A stretch of 64,000 nucleotides of DNA from Martinezella tropici (lineage in GTDB: Bacteria > Pseudomonadota > Alphaproteobacteria > Rhizobiales > Rhizobiaceae), in contig NZ_VNIP01000003.1 in the NCBI RefSeq assembly GCF_008370325.1, positions 186,001 through 250,000 of the forward strand, written 5' to 3'. The notes under the pieces were generated by a model. That model was given only the letters and a program-made list of their open reading frames with translations. It made no database searches and was not told the DNA's origin. Below are positions 38,692-46,838 of this stretch, piece by piece; positions within the stretch are counted from its first letter, which is position 1; each line of letters begins with the position of its first letter. The position numbers and the translations under genes were made by a program.

Positions 38692-39650
38692 CAGCCTTCT
38701 CCCAGACGGACGCGCGGATCAAGCGCGACATAGGCGAGATCGACAAGCAGATTGACGATCATGAAATTGAACGCGATGAACAGCACGCAGCCCTGAACCA
38801 GGGCATAATCACGCTGCTGGATCGCATCGAGCACCAACCGCCCGAGCCCCGGCAGCGCATAGATCTGCTCGACCAGCACGGCACCGCCGAGCAAGTAGCC
38901 GAATTCGACGCCGCTCAACGTCACCACCGGGATCAGCGCATTCGGCAAAGCATGTCGCCAGATGACGCCACGCGCCGGCACGCCGCGACTGCGGGCCGTG
39001 CGGACATAGTCATCGCTCAAGACATCGAGCATGGCGGAGCGCACGACGCGCGTCACCGAGGCGGCAAAGGCGAAGCCAAGGGTCAATGCCGGCAGGATCA
39101 TCTGGCCAAGATTACCGAGCGGATCCTGCCAGATCGGCGTGAAAGCCCCCATGGTCGGCAATACGCCGAAGCCGGCCGACAAGGCATAGATCAGCAGAAG
39201 TCCGAGAACGAAATTCGGCGTCGATTGGCCGATCATGGCGAAGATGCGCACGGCAAGATCGGACGGCTTCTCGTTTCGCGTGGCAGCAAAGACGCCGGCG
39301 GGCAGGCCGATGGCGAGCGCGATGACCATGGAGAGCAATGCAAGCTCGAGCGTCAGCGGAAAGCGCTCCAGGATGATATCGAGAACCGGCTTGCCATAGG
39401 TGACCGAGATACCGAGATTGCCCTGGAATACCCCGAGCAGCCAATGCCAGTACTGAATGGGCCAGGGCTGGTCGATGCCGAAATATGCGGCAAGAGCCTG
39501 CCGCTGCTCCGGCGTCAGCAGGCCCGCATTGGTCCCGAGCATCGCCGTGATCGCATCGCCCGGCACCAGCCGGATGGCAACGAAGACGAAGATGGATACG
39601 CCCAGCATGATCAGCGGGAATGTCATCAGCCGGCGCGCCAGATATGCCAT
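38691..39650 (-). CDS. Peptide-type ABC importer permease (DppB-like)
   Basis: A 319-residue permease starting at ATG 39650 (MAYLARRLMTFPLIMLG, AGGAAG upstream). It has the DppB pattern RLVPGDAITAML, the YVRTARSRGVPARGVIWRHAL EAA-like loop and a final DLAYVALDPRVRLGEG. Its stop shares one base with the start of the DppC-like gene. A RIME-like palindrome separates it from the binding-protein gene. Confidence 0.93.
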   Translation of the reverse strand: MAYLARRLMTFPLIMLGVSIFVFVAIRLVPGDAITAMLGTNAGLLTPEQRQALAAYFGIDQPWPIQYWHWLLGVFQGNLGISVTYGKPVLDIILERFPLTLELALLSMVIALAIGLPAGVFAATRNEKPSDLAVRIFAMIGQSTPNFVLGLLLIYALSAGFGVLPTMGAFTPIWQDPLGNLGQMILPALTLGFAFAASVTRVVRSAMLDVLSDDYVRTARSRGVPARGVIWRHALPNALIPVVTLSGVEFGYLLGGAVLVEQIYALPGLGRLVLDAIQQRDYALVQGCVLFIAFNFMIVNLLVDLAYVALDPRVRLGEG

Positions 39651-39661
39651 TGCACTTCCTC

Positions 39662-39759
39662 TCGTGCAATTCCAGCAAAAATGCGAAGCGGTTTTGCGTC
39701 TGGAATTGCGTGAAAACAAAGAGATAGAGCATTTCCATTTAAAAACCGAAACGCTCTAA
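39662..39759. repeat. RIME-like intergenic palindromic element
   Basis: Two inverted repeats lie side by side. GCAATTCCAG (39666-39675, approximately) pairs with CTGGAATTGC around a GCGAAGCGGTTTTGCG centre. AGAGCATTTCC pairs imperfectly with GAAACGCTCT. I recall this two-palindrome layout as the RIME family of Rhizobium/Agrobacterium-type genomes. Sitting between the SBP and permease genes, its stems could lower downstream expression or stabilise the SBP mRNA. Confidence 0.65.
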
Positions 39760-39772
39760 AACTCGACTCCCG

Positions 39773-41293
39773 TTACTTGATCGAGACTTTGCTGAGGCCA
39801 AACAACGAGCCGGTCGGCGTCGGCACGAAGCCCTCGACGTTCTTCTGCGCGGCGGTGTAGCCGTAGGCCGTGTAGAGCCAGATCCAGGGCGAGACCTCGA
39901 CAAGATGCTTTTCGAATTCAACGAAGATTTCCTTGCGCTTGGCCGGATCGGTTTCGGCGCGGCCCTTCTGCATCAGGCTGTCGAGCGTATCGTCGATATA
40001 GTTGGCGACCTTCTGCAGGTTGCCTGATTTCGTCCAGTAGCGGTTATACATCGAATAGGGGTCAGCACTGCCGCCATTGAGCGCAACGGCCATGTCGAAA
40101 TTGCCCTTGAGCCAAGTGTCGACATAGACGTTGAGTTCCATCACCTTGATATCGAGCTTGATGCCGATTTCGGCGAGCTGCGACTGAATGACCTGCGCTT
40201 CGGCGGTCGCGGTCGGCGGTTCGCCGGTTGCGGCGATCACGGTCGCCGAAAAGCCGTTGGCAAAGCCGGCATCGGCCATCAGCTTCTTCGCCTTGGCGAC
40301 ATCGCGGGTATAGCAGAAGAGCTTGCTGGGATCTGTGGCATAAAGCGGCATCGTCAGCGGCCCGGTCACCTTGCCTTCGCCGAGAGCGGCCGTGTCCATC
40401 ACGTCCTTGCGGTCGATGGCGCAGGAGATCGCCTGGCGCACGGCGAGCTGATCCATCGGTTTGCGCGACGGATTGAGCTGCAGGACGTTGTAGGAGAGCA
40501 CCGGCGTACGGGTGAGCTGCAGCTTCGGCTCTTTCGGCACCAGCGTTGCGACGAGCGGATCGTTCAGAAGCGCGAAATCGATCTGACCGGTGCGCAGCGA
40601 TGCAAGGATCGCGGTTTCATCCGGCAGCACGCTGATATTGATGCCGTCGACGCCGACAGCGCCGCCTGCCCAATCCTTGTTGGCGCTCAGGACTTCCTTG
40701 GAATTCGGAACCCAGCTGTCAAGCTTGAACGGACCGGAACCAATCGCCTTCGTGCCGATGGTGCCGGCGGTGATTTCGCTTGCTGGAACCACCGCCGCAT
40801 TGAGGCTCGTCATGGCCGTCAGAAGGGGAACGTCGGGCAGCGACAGGTTGAAGACGACGGTGTTGGCATCGGGCGTGTCGATGCTTGCGATCGACAGGAA
40901 GTTGGCACGGGCGACAGCGGCGGTCGCCTGATCGAGAATGCGCTGGAAGGATGCCTTGACGTCAGCCGAGGTCACCGGCGCGCCATTCTGGAACTTGGCC
41001 TTGGCATTGAGCTTGAAGGTCAATTGCTTGCCGTCGGGCGAGAACTGCCAGCTTTCGGCGACACCGGGCACGATCTGCAGATTGCCGTCTAGGCGAACCA
41101 GCGGCTCGTAGATCAATTCCAGCAGGCGGATGGAGGAAAAGGCCGTCTGCTTATGCGGATCGAGACCCGTTGCGTCCTGCGACCATGCCATGCGCAGCGT
41201 TGCAGCCTCGACCGGCATAGCAGCCGTCGCCAGGCCGATCCCCACGGCCAGCGCCACTCCCGAAATCAGCTTCTTTCCAAAATTCCCTTCCAC
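39773..41293 (-). CDS. Family-5 ABC substrate-binding protein (peptide/muropeptide type)
   Basis: A 506-residue periplasmic binding protein of the DppA/OppA type. GTG 41293 is favoured: TGGAGG lies 7 bases upstream, and the signal peptide (GKKLISGVALAVGIGLATAA, ending VEA) then starts at residue 5. The mature protein begins ATLRMAWSQDATGLDPHKQ and has the family-5 core ESWQFSPDGKQLTFKLN. It is encoded just after murQ and before the permeases. The muropeptide or anhydro-MurNAc ligand is inferred from the locus. Confidence 0.92.
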   Translation of the reverse strand: MEGNFGKKLISGVALAVGIGLATAAMPVEAATLRMAWSQDATGLDPHKQTAFSSIRLLELIYEPLVRLDGNLQIVPGVAESWQFSPDGKQLTFKLNAKAKFQNGAPVTSADVKASFQRILDQATAAVARANFLSIASIDTPDANTVVFNLSLPDVPLLTAMTSLNAAVVPASEITAGTIGTKAIGSGPFKLDSWVPNSKEVLSANKDWAGGAVGVDGINISVLPDETAILASLRTGQIDFALLNDPLVATLVPKEPKLQLTRTPVLSYNVLQLNPSRKPMDQLAVRQAISCAIDRKDVMDTAALGEGKVTGPLTMPLYATDPSKLFCYTRDVAKAKKLMADAGFANGFSATVIAATGEPPTATAEAQVIQSQLAEIGIKLDIKVMELNVYVDTWLKGNFDMAVALNGGSADPYSMYNRYWTKSGNLQKVANYIDDTLDSLMQKGRAETDPAKRKEIFVEFEKHLVEVSPWIWLYTAYGYTAAQKNVEGFVPTPTGSLFGLSKVSIK

Positions 41294-41374
41294 TTTCAGT
41301 CCTCCAAATTTTTTAAATGTCCCCGGCCGATTTTGGCCCATTGATTGCCATCGCGGCATGCCGCGATGGTTGTC

Positions 41375-42298
41375 TCAAGCAGTCCTGGCGTTGATGGCCT
41401 TGCGCAGGAATCCATCAGCGTTTTGCAATGCCGTGCGGGCTTCTTCAATGCCCATCCCGGTAATTTCCATGAGAATGGCAAGCTTGACGTCGTTGCCGGT
41501 GAGATCGAGCACACGGCGCGCTTCCTGCTGCGTGCAGCCGGTCGCCTGCATGACGATGCGCGAAGCGCGCGCCACCAGCTTCTTGTTGCTGGCGCTGACG
41601 TCGACCATCAGGTTCTGATAGCTCTTGCCGATACGGATCATGCTTGCCGTCGTCAGCATGTTGAGAATGAGTTTCTGCGCAGTACCGGACTTCAGCCGTG
41701 TCGAGCCGGTCAGGATTTCCGGACCGACGACCGGCGAGATCGCCAGATCGGCAATGCCGGCGATGATGGAATTCGGATTGCAGGAGAGCGCCACCGTGAA
41801 GGCACCGATGCTTTTGGCGTAGTTCAAGCCACCGATGACATAGGGCGTGCGGCCACTGACGGCGATGCCGACGACGACGTCATCCTTGGTCAGATTGATC
41901 TCTTCCAGCGCCTGGCGCCCCTGCGCCGGATCGTCCTCCGCCCCCTCGATCGAGCGCCGTAGCGCATCCGGGCCGCCTGCAATCAATCCAATGACCATGT
42001 CCGGCGGCACGCTGAAGGTCGGCGGGCATTCGGATGCGTCGAGAACGCCGAGCCGGCCACTGGTGCCTGCACCCATATAGATCAATCGTCCGCCCTTCTG
42101 GAAGGCGACAACGATCTGATTGACGGCGGCGGCGATCGCCGGGATCACCTTTTCGACGGCGACCGGCACCGTCTGATCTTCATAGTTGATTTCACGCAGG
42201 ATATCGAAGGTCGGCAACAGATCGATATGCATCGTATTCGGATTGCGCCCTTCGGAAACCAACTGCTCCAGTTCGGAGATCAACTTCTGCTCTGTCAT
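41375..42298 (-). CDS. murQ: N-acetylmuramic acid 6-phosphate etherase MurQ
   Basis: Cleaves the lactyl ether of MurNAc-6-phosphate to GlcNAc-6-phosphate and D-lactate. This is the step after AnmK. The 307-residue SIS-domain protein has the signature [20 protein letters not shown] (the active-site region), [14 protein letters not shown], and a C-terminal three-helix UBA-like tail. It is the first gene of the salvage operon, 81 bases before the binding-protein gene, with its promoter about 175 bases upstream. Confidence 0.97.
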   Translation of the reverse strand: MTEQKLISELEQLVSEGRNPNTMHIDLLPTFDILREINYEDQTVPVAVEKVIPAIAAAVNQIVVAFQKGGRLIYMGAGTSGRLGVLDASECPPTFSVPPDMVIGLIAGGPDALRRSIEGAEDDPAQGRQALEEINLTKDDVVVGIAVSGRTPYVIGGLNYAKSIGAFTVALSCNPNSIIAGIADLAISPVVGPEILTGSTRLKSGTAQKLILNMLTTASMIRIGKSYQNLMVDVSASNKKLVARASRIVMQATGCTQQEARRVLDLTGNDVKLAILMEITGMGIEEARTALQNADGFLRKAINARTA

Positions 42299-42701
42299 GG
42301 CCTGCTCGCGAAATAACGCTTCGATATCAATAAGTCAGCATGGTGAGCCCGATCAGATGGATATCGGGCACACCGCGGCAAGGATTGGTTTTCAGCAAGA
42401 CGGACGACCGAAGTCAGCCGGGGACTGAGGACGGCCTTTCCGGCTTCGTTCCCTCGTCCATTCCCTGTTTACCTTGGTTAACACTATGTCCAATTATTCC
42501 TTACGTCAATCCATTAAGGAATAAAATATTCCATTCTTGGCGCGTAAATTTGCCTCTTCGGTCACGCGAAAACAGTACGCAGCGGTAGGCGCAATTTACC
42601 AACGGCGCCAGCTAGTGCTGCGGTTCCAGATCGTCAGCTGAATCGTAGATGTCACCATCATCGCGCTGATTGCTAATTTCTATTCAATGCAGAGGTAGCG
42701 A
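42299..42701. other. Intergenic region: murQ leader and promoter
   Basis: A 403-base gap between murQ and the toxin gene. It contains the murQ promoter/operator (42481-42532) and an untranslated leader of about 175 bases with no clear hairpin or coding frame. The remaining part toward 42701 shows nothing recognisable. Confidence 0.5.
42481..42532 (-). promoter_or_regulatory. murQ-operon promoter with MurR-type operator
   Basis: On the minus strand the order is: palindrome GGAAT-ATTTT-ATTCC (42532-42518), 8 bases, -35 TTGACG (42509-42504), a 17-base spacer that contains a GGAAT half-site, and -10 TAGTGT (42486-42481). The same layout occurs at the murA promoter, so a shared regulator (the RpiR protein at 45.9 kb) is likely. 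Confidence 0.75.
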
Positions 42702-43151
42702 TCATTCCGATCTGAAAACCGCCGGAAGATCAACCGATACGTCGAGCGGCTGAAAATGCCGTAAGTTCTCGGTAATGACGGTCAGGTTATAAGCCCGCGC
42801 CGTCGCTGCAATGATAATGTCGCCGAGGCCAGGATTGTGGCCCTTGCTTAGGGCGTCGTCTTCCAGAGCGCCGGCAATCCGCGCGACAACCGCATCCATG
42901 GGTAAGATACGATCACTAAAACTGTCCGTGATGAGGTCGAGCCAGTTAGAAAGGCGCTTGGCTCGCTCAGTCCCGCCACGACGATGAAGGGAGCGTATTC
43001 CCTTTTCGATCTCCGAGACAGACATGGCCGACAGAAAGAGTGTATTGGCTTCGCCCTGACTGTGGAACCAGATCCGGAGGGCATCGGACGGCGGCACCTT
43101 ATCCGGCGCCAACCTGCTGATAATATTCGTATCGAGCAGGTACCCCGTCAC
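42702..43151 (-). CDS. VapC/FitB-like PIN-domain toxin
   Basis: A 149-residue PIN-domain protein beginning MTGYLLDTNIISRL, with the first catalytic Asp in LLDTN. Further acidic positions lie in MSVSEIEKGI and GLGDIIIAATA. It overlaps its antitoxin gene by 4 bases. It has no evident link to the surrounding cell-wall genes and probably arrived as a module. Confidence 0.88.
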   Translation of the reverse strand: MTGYLLDTNIISRLAPDKVPPSDALRIWFHSQGEANTLFLSAMSVSEIEKGIRSLHRRGGTERAKRLSNWLDLITDSFSDRILPMDAVVARIAGALEDDALSKGHNPGLGDIIIAATARAYNLTVITENLRHFQPLDVSVDLPAVFRSE

Positions 43152-43399
43152 AGATCAACGTCCCTCATTTTTGAGGAGTTTCGATCCAGATCGACGCCAC
43201 CGGGAAAGGTGAGCAGGAAATCCCCGAAATTCGGTCTTGGTTTCTCCAAAGCCTTCTTTGCGGCCTCGGCCGCTTCGACTGACACAAGCACGGCAGCGGG
43301 CTTCCCGTGCCGCGTGATGGTGACAAAGTCGCCGTTGGCTGCCTCATCGACCAGATTGGCAAAGCCTGCCTTTGCCTCCGCCACACTAATTGTCGACAT
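43148..43399 (-). CDS. Phd/YefM-type antitoxin
   Basis: An 83-residue Phd/YefM-like antitoxin starting at ATG 43399 (MSTISVAEAKAGFANLVDEA), with GGGGGC upstream. The N-terminus gives the DNA-binding Phd fold with TITRHGKPAAVLVSVEA. The C-terminus (FLLTFPGGVDLDRNSS) would wrap the PIN toxin. It likely autoregulates through the palindrome at 43418-43433. Confidence 0.87.
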   Translation of the reverse strand: MSTISVAEAKAGFANLVDEAANGDFVTITRHGKPAAVLVSVEAAEAAKKALEKPRPNFGDFLLTFPGGVDLDRNSSKMRDVDL

Positions 43400-43417
43400 T
43401 ACAGCCCCCATCTAAAA

Positions 43418-43433
43418 TGACCATATATAGTCA
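43418..43433. promoter_or_regulatory. Probable autoregulatory operator of the Phd/VapC module
   Basis: TGACCATATATAGTCA is a palindrome with one mismatched pair, containing a TATATA-like -10 core, 19 bases upstream of the antitoxin ATG. It is the expected place for antitoxin binding. Confidence 0.5.
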
Positions 43434-43495
43434 AAATAGGGTTTGCCGTCGATGAAATCAAGCGAAAAGAGGAAGACGTTTATTGCATCCCGTCG

Positions 43496-44395
43496 TCATT
43501 CAATTCGAGGCCTGCAAATTGCCCTTCTTGCCAGAATGATCGCGCCGGAGACCGCATCGCCGTCGATCGGCTTCAGGCGGCGGCGCACATCGGGCGCAAG
43601 CCAGGGCTCGAGCGGGCTTGCGAGACCGCCGAGCAGGCAGACGCGCGGCGCCCCCTTTTCGAACAGAGTGCGAACCAGCGTATCGATATGGCCGGCAGCA
43701 CTCTGCACGATCCGCCGTGCGACGGCATCGCCCTGATCGGCATGGCGCAGGACCATCGGCGCAAGAGCCGCATAATCTGTGGCCGATGCCCGGTCCATCC
43801 AGGCGACCGCCTCCATCGGATCGTTCTGGAAACGCTGCATGATTTCGGCCAGCAGCGCCGTCTTCTGTTCGCGGCCATCATGGGCACGCAGCGCAAGCTG
43901 CACCGCCTTCAATCCGAGATAGGCGCCGCTGCCTTCATCCGAGATCGGAAAACCGTAGCCGCCGACCCGCAACTGCCGCCCCTCCACAAGACCCAGGCCA
44001 ATGGAGCCCGTCCCGGCGATCACGATCGCGCCATCGCGGCCGGAATGGGCACCGAGGCAGGCCCCCTCGCCGTCGCTGATGAAATCGATGCTGGCAAAGG
44101 GATGGTCTATCGCCTTGAGGGCAGCAAGGGCGCCCTTGCGGCCGATCCCCGCCAATCCGACGCCGGCATGGATACGCCCGATATCAGGAGCGCCGAGCCG
44201 CGCCTCCTCGATGGCGGCATCGAAAGCACGCGAGATCGATGCCCACGCTTCAGGGATCCCGAGCCGGGTCGTTGCCGGGCCTGATAACCCCTGCCCCAGA
44301 ACCGTGCCCTCCGCATCCTCTATACGCGCCCGGCAACCGGTGCCGCCGCCATCGATGCCGAGAAAATAAGGAGCGTTTTCCGGTACGGCGGTCAT
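43496..44395 (-). CDS. BadF/NAGK-type sugar kinase (probable GlcNAc/MurNAc kinase)
   Basis: A 299-residue ASKHA kinase of the BadF/BcrA group, which includes N-acetylglucosamine kinases and MurK. The phosphate-1 motif is GIDGGGTGCRARIED, and the adenosine/phosphate-2 motif is IAGTGSIGLGL. GGYGFPISDEGSGAYLGL is characteristic of NAGK-type members. It overlaps the murA stop by 4 bases (ATGA), so the two are coupled. It would phosphorylate GlcNAc or MurNAc freed from imported fragments; which one is not decidable here. Confidence 0.87.
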   Translation of the reverse strand: MTAVPENAPYFLGIDGGGTGCRARIEDAEGTVLGQGLSGPATTRLGIPEAWASISRAFDAAIEEARLGAPDIGRIHAGVGLAGIGRKGALAALKAIDHPFASIDFISDGEGACLGAHSGRDGAIVIAGTGSIGLGLVEGRQLRVGGYGFPISDEGSGAYLGLKAVQLALRAHDGREQKTALLAEIMQRFQNDPMEAVAWMDRASATDYAALAPMVLRHADQGDAVARRIVQSAAGHIDTLVRTLFEKGAPRVCLLGGLASPLEPWLAPDVRRRLKPIDGDAVSGAIILARRAICRPRIE

Positions 44396-45648
44396 GACGT
44401 CAGCCGTTCGATATCGGCGCCGCAGAGGCGCAATTTGCGATCGAGCTGCTCGTAGCCGCGGTCGAGATGATAGACGCGGTTGACGATGGTTTCGCCCTTG
44501 GACACGAGGGCAGCGAGAACCAGCGACACGGAGGCTCGAAGGTCCGTCGCCATCACCTGGGCGCCCTTGAGCGGTGCTCCACCACGCACCAAAGCCGTCG
44601 TGCCCTGCAGCGTGATTTTGGCACCGAGCCGCGTCAATTCCGGCACGTGCATGAAGCGGTTTTCGAAGACCGTCTCGCGGATCAGCGAGGCACCCTCGGC
44701 GCAGCAGGCGAGAGCCATGAACTGCGCCTGCAGGTCCGTCGGAAAGCCGGGATAGGGTTCGGTGGTGATATCGGCTCCCTTGAGCGGGCCGCCTCGAGAG
44801 ACGACGAGACCGCGATCGCTCGGCCAGACGCTGACGCCCATGGCCTCAAGCGCCTGGACGACGGAGGCCAGATTTTCCAGCCGGGCATGAATGAGCTCGA
44901 GCTGGCCGCCGGTAATTGCAGCCGCCACGGCATAGGTGCCCGCCTCGATACGGTCGGGAATGCCATGATGCCTGGCGGGATGCCAGTCGGTGTCGCCATC
45001 GATGAGGATGCGATGCGTGCCTGCGCCTTCGATGCGCGCACCCATGGCGCTGAGGCACGCCGCTAAATCCGCGACCTCCGGCTCGCGGGCGGCATTCAGG
45101 ATCTCGGTTTCGCCCTTGGCCGCGCAGGCGGCCATCATCGCCGTTTCCGTCGCGCCGACGGATGGCGAACTCAGAACGATCCGCGCGCCCTTCAGCCCAT
45201 TTAAAGCCGAAGCGACGATCAGGCCGCTTTCGATCGCGATATCGGCACCGAGGCTCGATAGCGCCTTGATGTGCATATCGACGGGCCGCGCCCCGATGGC
45301 GCAGCCGCCGGGAAGCGAAACACGCGCATGGCCGAAACGGGCAAGCAACGGCGCAAGCACCAACACGGTCGCCCGCATACGCCTGACGGTATCGTAGGAC
45401 GTCTCCTTCGAGACGATGTTATTCGCATCGATCGTCGTGCCATGCGGCCCGCGCTCAACCCTGGCACCGTGCAGGGCAATGACATCGAGCATGTTCTCGA
45501 CATCGCTGACCGAGGGCAGGTTCGTCAGTTCGAGCGGATATGGGCTCAAAAGCGCTGCGGCGATCTGCGGCAAAGCGGCGTTCTTGGCGCCGGCAATGGT
45601 CACCGCGCCCTGCAACCGTCTGCCGCCGGAGATGCGAAGTCTGTCCAT
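44392..45648 (-). CDS. murA: UDP-GlcNAc 1-carboxyvinyltransferase MurA (probably an extra copy)
   Basis: Adds enolpyruvate to UDP-GlcNAc, the first committed step of peptidoglycan synthesis. The 418-residue protein from ATG 45648 ([14 protein letters not shown]) has the full EPSP-synthase-like fold. Active-site residues are present: K22 in AGAKNAALP and Cys116 in [13 protein letters not shown], the fosfomycin-sensitive cysteine. Upstream in-frame codons to 45708 overlap the promoter and are not used. It sits in a recycling locus under a MurR-type operator, so it is probably a paralogue of a housekeeping murA elsewhere. Confidence 0.94.
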   Translation of the reverse strand: MDRLRISGGRRLQGAVTIAGAKNAALPQIAAALLSPYPLELTNLPSVSDVENMLDVIALHGARVERGPHGTTIDANNIVSKETSYDTVRRMRATVLVLAPLLARFGHARVSLPGGCAIGARPVDMHIKALSSLGADIAIESGLIVASALNGLKGARIVLSSPSVGATETAMMAACAAKGETEILNAAREPEVADLAACLSAMGARIEGAGTHRILIDGDTDWHPARHHGIPDRIEAGTYAVAAAITGGQLELIHARLENLASVVQALEAMGVSVWPSDRGLVVSRGGPLKGADITTEPYPGFPTDLQAQFMALACCAEGASLIRETVFENRFMHVPELTRLGAKITLQGTTALVRGGAPLKGAQVMATDLRASVSLVLAALVSKGETIVNRVYHLDRGYEQLDRKLRLCGADIERLTS

Positions 45649-45708
45649 GATGAATATCCGTCCAGGAAATAGACAAGGACACAAAGGTCCCTCGCCTGTT
45701 CCTCTCAA

Positions 45709-45763
45709 AGATTATTCGACCATTCCATACTGTCAACGGGAATTGGAATTTTTTATTCCAATT
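45709..45763 (-). promoter_or_regulatory. murA promoter and shared MurR-type operator
   Basis: A 9-bp-arm perfect inverted repeat, AATTGGAAT-TTTTT-ATTCCAATT, spans 45741-45763. On the minus strand its GGAAT-N5-ATTCC core ends exactly 8 bases before -35 TTGACA (45736-45731). A 16-base spacer with a GGAAT half-site and -10 TAATCT (45714-45709) follow. On the plus strand the palindrome lies just upstream of TGTGATAAT (45767-45775), a possible extended -10 for murR, so it can control both directions. Confidence 0.78.
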
Positions 45764-45876
45764 TGCTGTGATAATGTCTGATCGCGCGAAGCAAGGTTGC
45801 CGACGTTGAACCGGATGTTATTTTCAGCATGCTTCGCGTCGAAGGGTGAAGCGGCCTCGATGGCTCGAAGGGACAA

Positions 45877-46737
45877 ATGTCGATCTTAAAGAAAATCAGC
45901 GCACAGCTGGAAAGCATGGCCCCCGCCGATCGCCAGATCGGGCAATTCATCATCGACAATCCCGACCAGATGCTGCGCCTCTCCTCCGCTGCTCTCGCGG
46001 CAGAAACCGGCCGCAGCCAATCGAGCGTCGTTAAGTTCAGCCAGAAGCTCGGCTATGCCGGCTATCAGGAAATGAAGCTTGCCGTCAGCGAGGCCAAGGC
46101 GCAGGAATGGCAGGCGCCAGCCGGCATGATCCACGGCACGATCGAAGTGGGCGATGGCTATCTCACGATCCTGCAGAAGCTGCTGGGCAGCAAGATGCAG
46201 GCCATGCAGCAGACCATCTCGGTCAACAACGAAGCCGACATCGAAAAAGCACTCGAAGCGCTTCATGATGCCCGGCGCATCCATCTTGCTGGCGTCGGCG
46301 CGTCGTCGCTGGTCGCACGCGACTTTTCCTACAAGTTGATGAAGCTCGGACGCAACGTGCTTCACGACAGCGACAGCCATGTGCAGATGGCCAATGCGTC
46401 GACATTGGGTCCGGACGACCTGCTTTTTGCGCTTTCCTACTCCGGCGCCAGCATCGAGACGCTGCGGATCGCCGAGCTGGCAAGCCAGCGCCAGGCAACC
46501 GTCGTTGCCGTTACCGGGCTACAGGACAATCCGCTTGCTCGTGTCGCCGATATCTGCCTGCACACCGTCGGCGACGAGGATCGTGTCCGCTCGTCGGCAA
46601 TCACCGCCCGCGATGCACAGCTGATGCTGACCGACCTGCTGTTCATTCTACTGGTGCAGCGCCAGCCCGACGCCAACGACTATGTCCATAATAGCGAAAC
46701 GGCCGTTTCAGTGCTGAAGGCCAAGCGTCTTTCATAA
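45877..46737 (+). CDS. murR: RpiR-family regulator, MurR-like
   Basis: A 286-residue RpiR-type regulator. The N-terminal HTH is RLSSAALAAETGRSQSSVVKF, then SQKLGYAGYQEMK. The C-terminal SIS sugar-phosphate-binding domain has LAGVGASSLVARDFSYKL and FALSYSGASIET. The ribosome site GAAGGGAC precedes ATG 45877. It is divergent from murA-kinase, with the operator between them. By analogy with E. coli MurR, the likely ligand is MurNAc-6-phosphate. The symbol reflects context, not experiment. Confidence 0.87.
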   Translation: MSILKKISAQLESMAPADRQIGQFIIDNPDQMLRLSSAALAAETGRSQSSVVKFSQKLGYAGYQEMKLAVSEAKAQEWQAPAGMIHGTIEVGDGYLTILQKLLGSKMQAMQQTISVNNEADIEKALEALHDARRIHLAGVGASSLVARDFSYKLMKLGRNVLHDSDSHVQMANASTLGPDDLLFALSYSGASIETLRIAELASQRQATVVAVTGLQDNPLARVADICLHTVGDEDRVRSSAITARDAQLMLTDLLFILLVQRQPDANDYVHNSETAVSVLKAKRLS

Positions 46738-46838
46738 GATCGCGCTCCGGTAACCAAGCTGTGACGACCGCGACCCTGTACGGTGGTGATTTCGGGACGT
46801 AGCTTGGCGATCCAAGCAAATCATTCCGGAGACATTCC

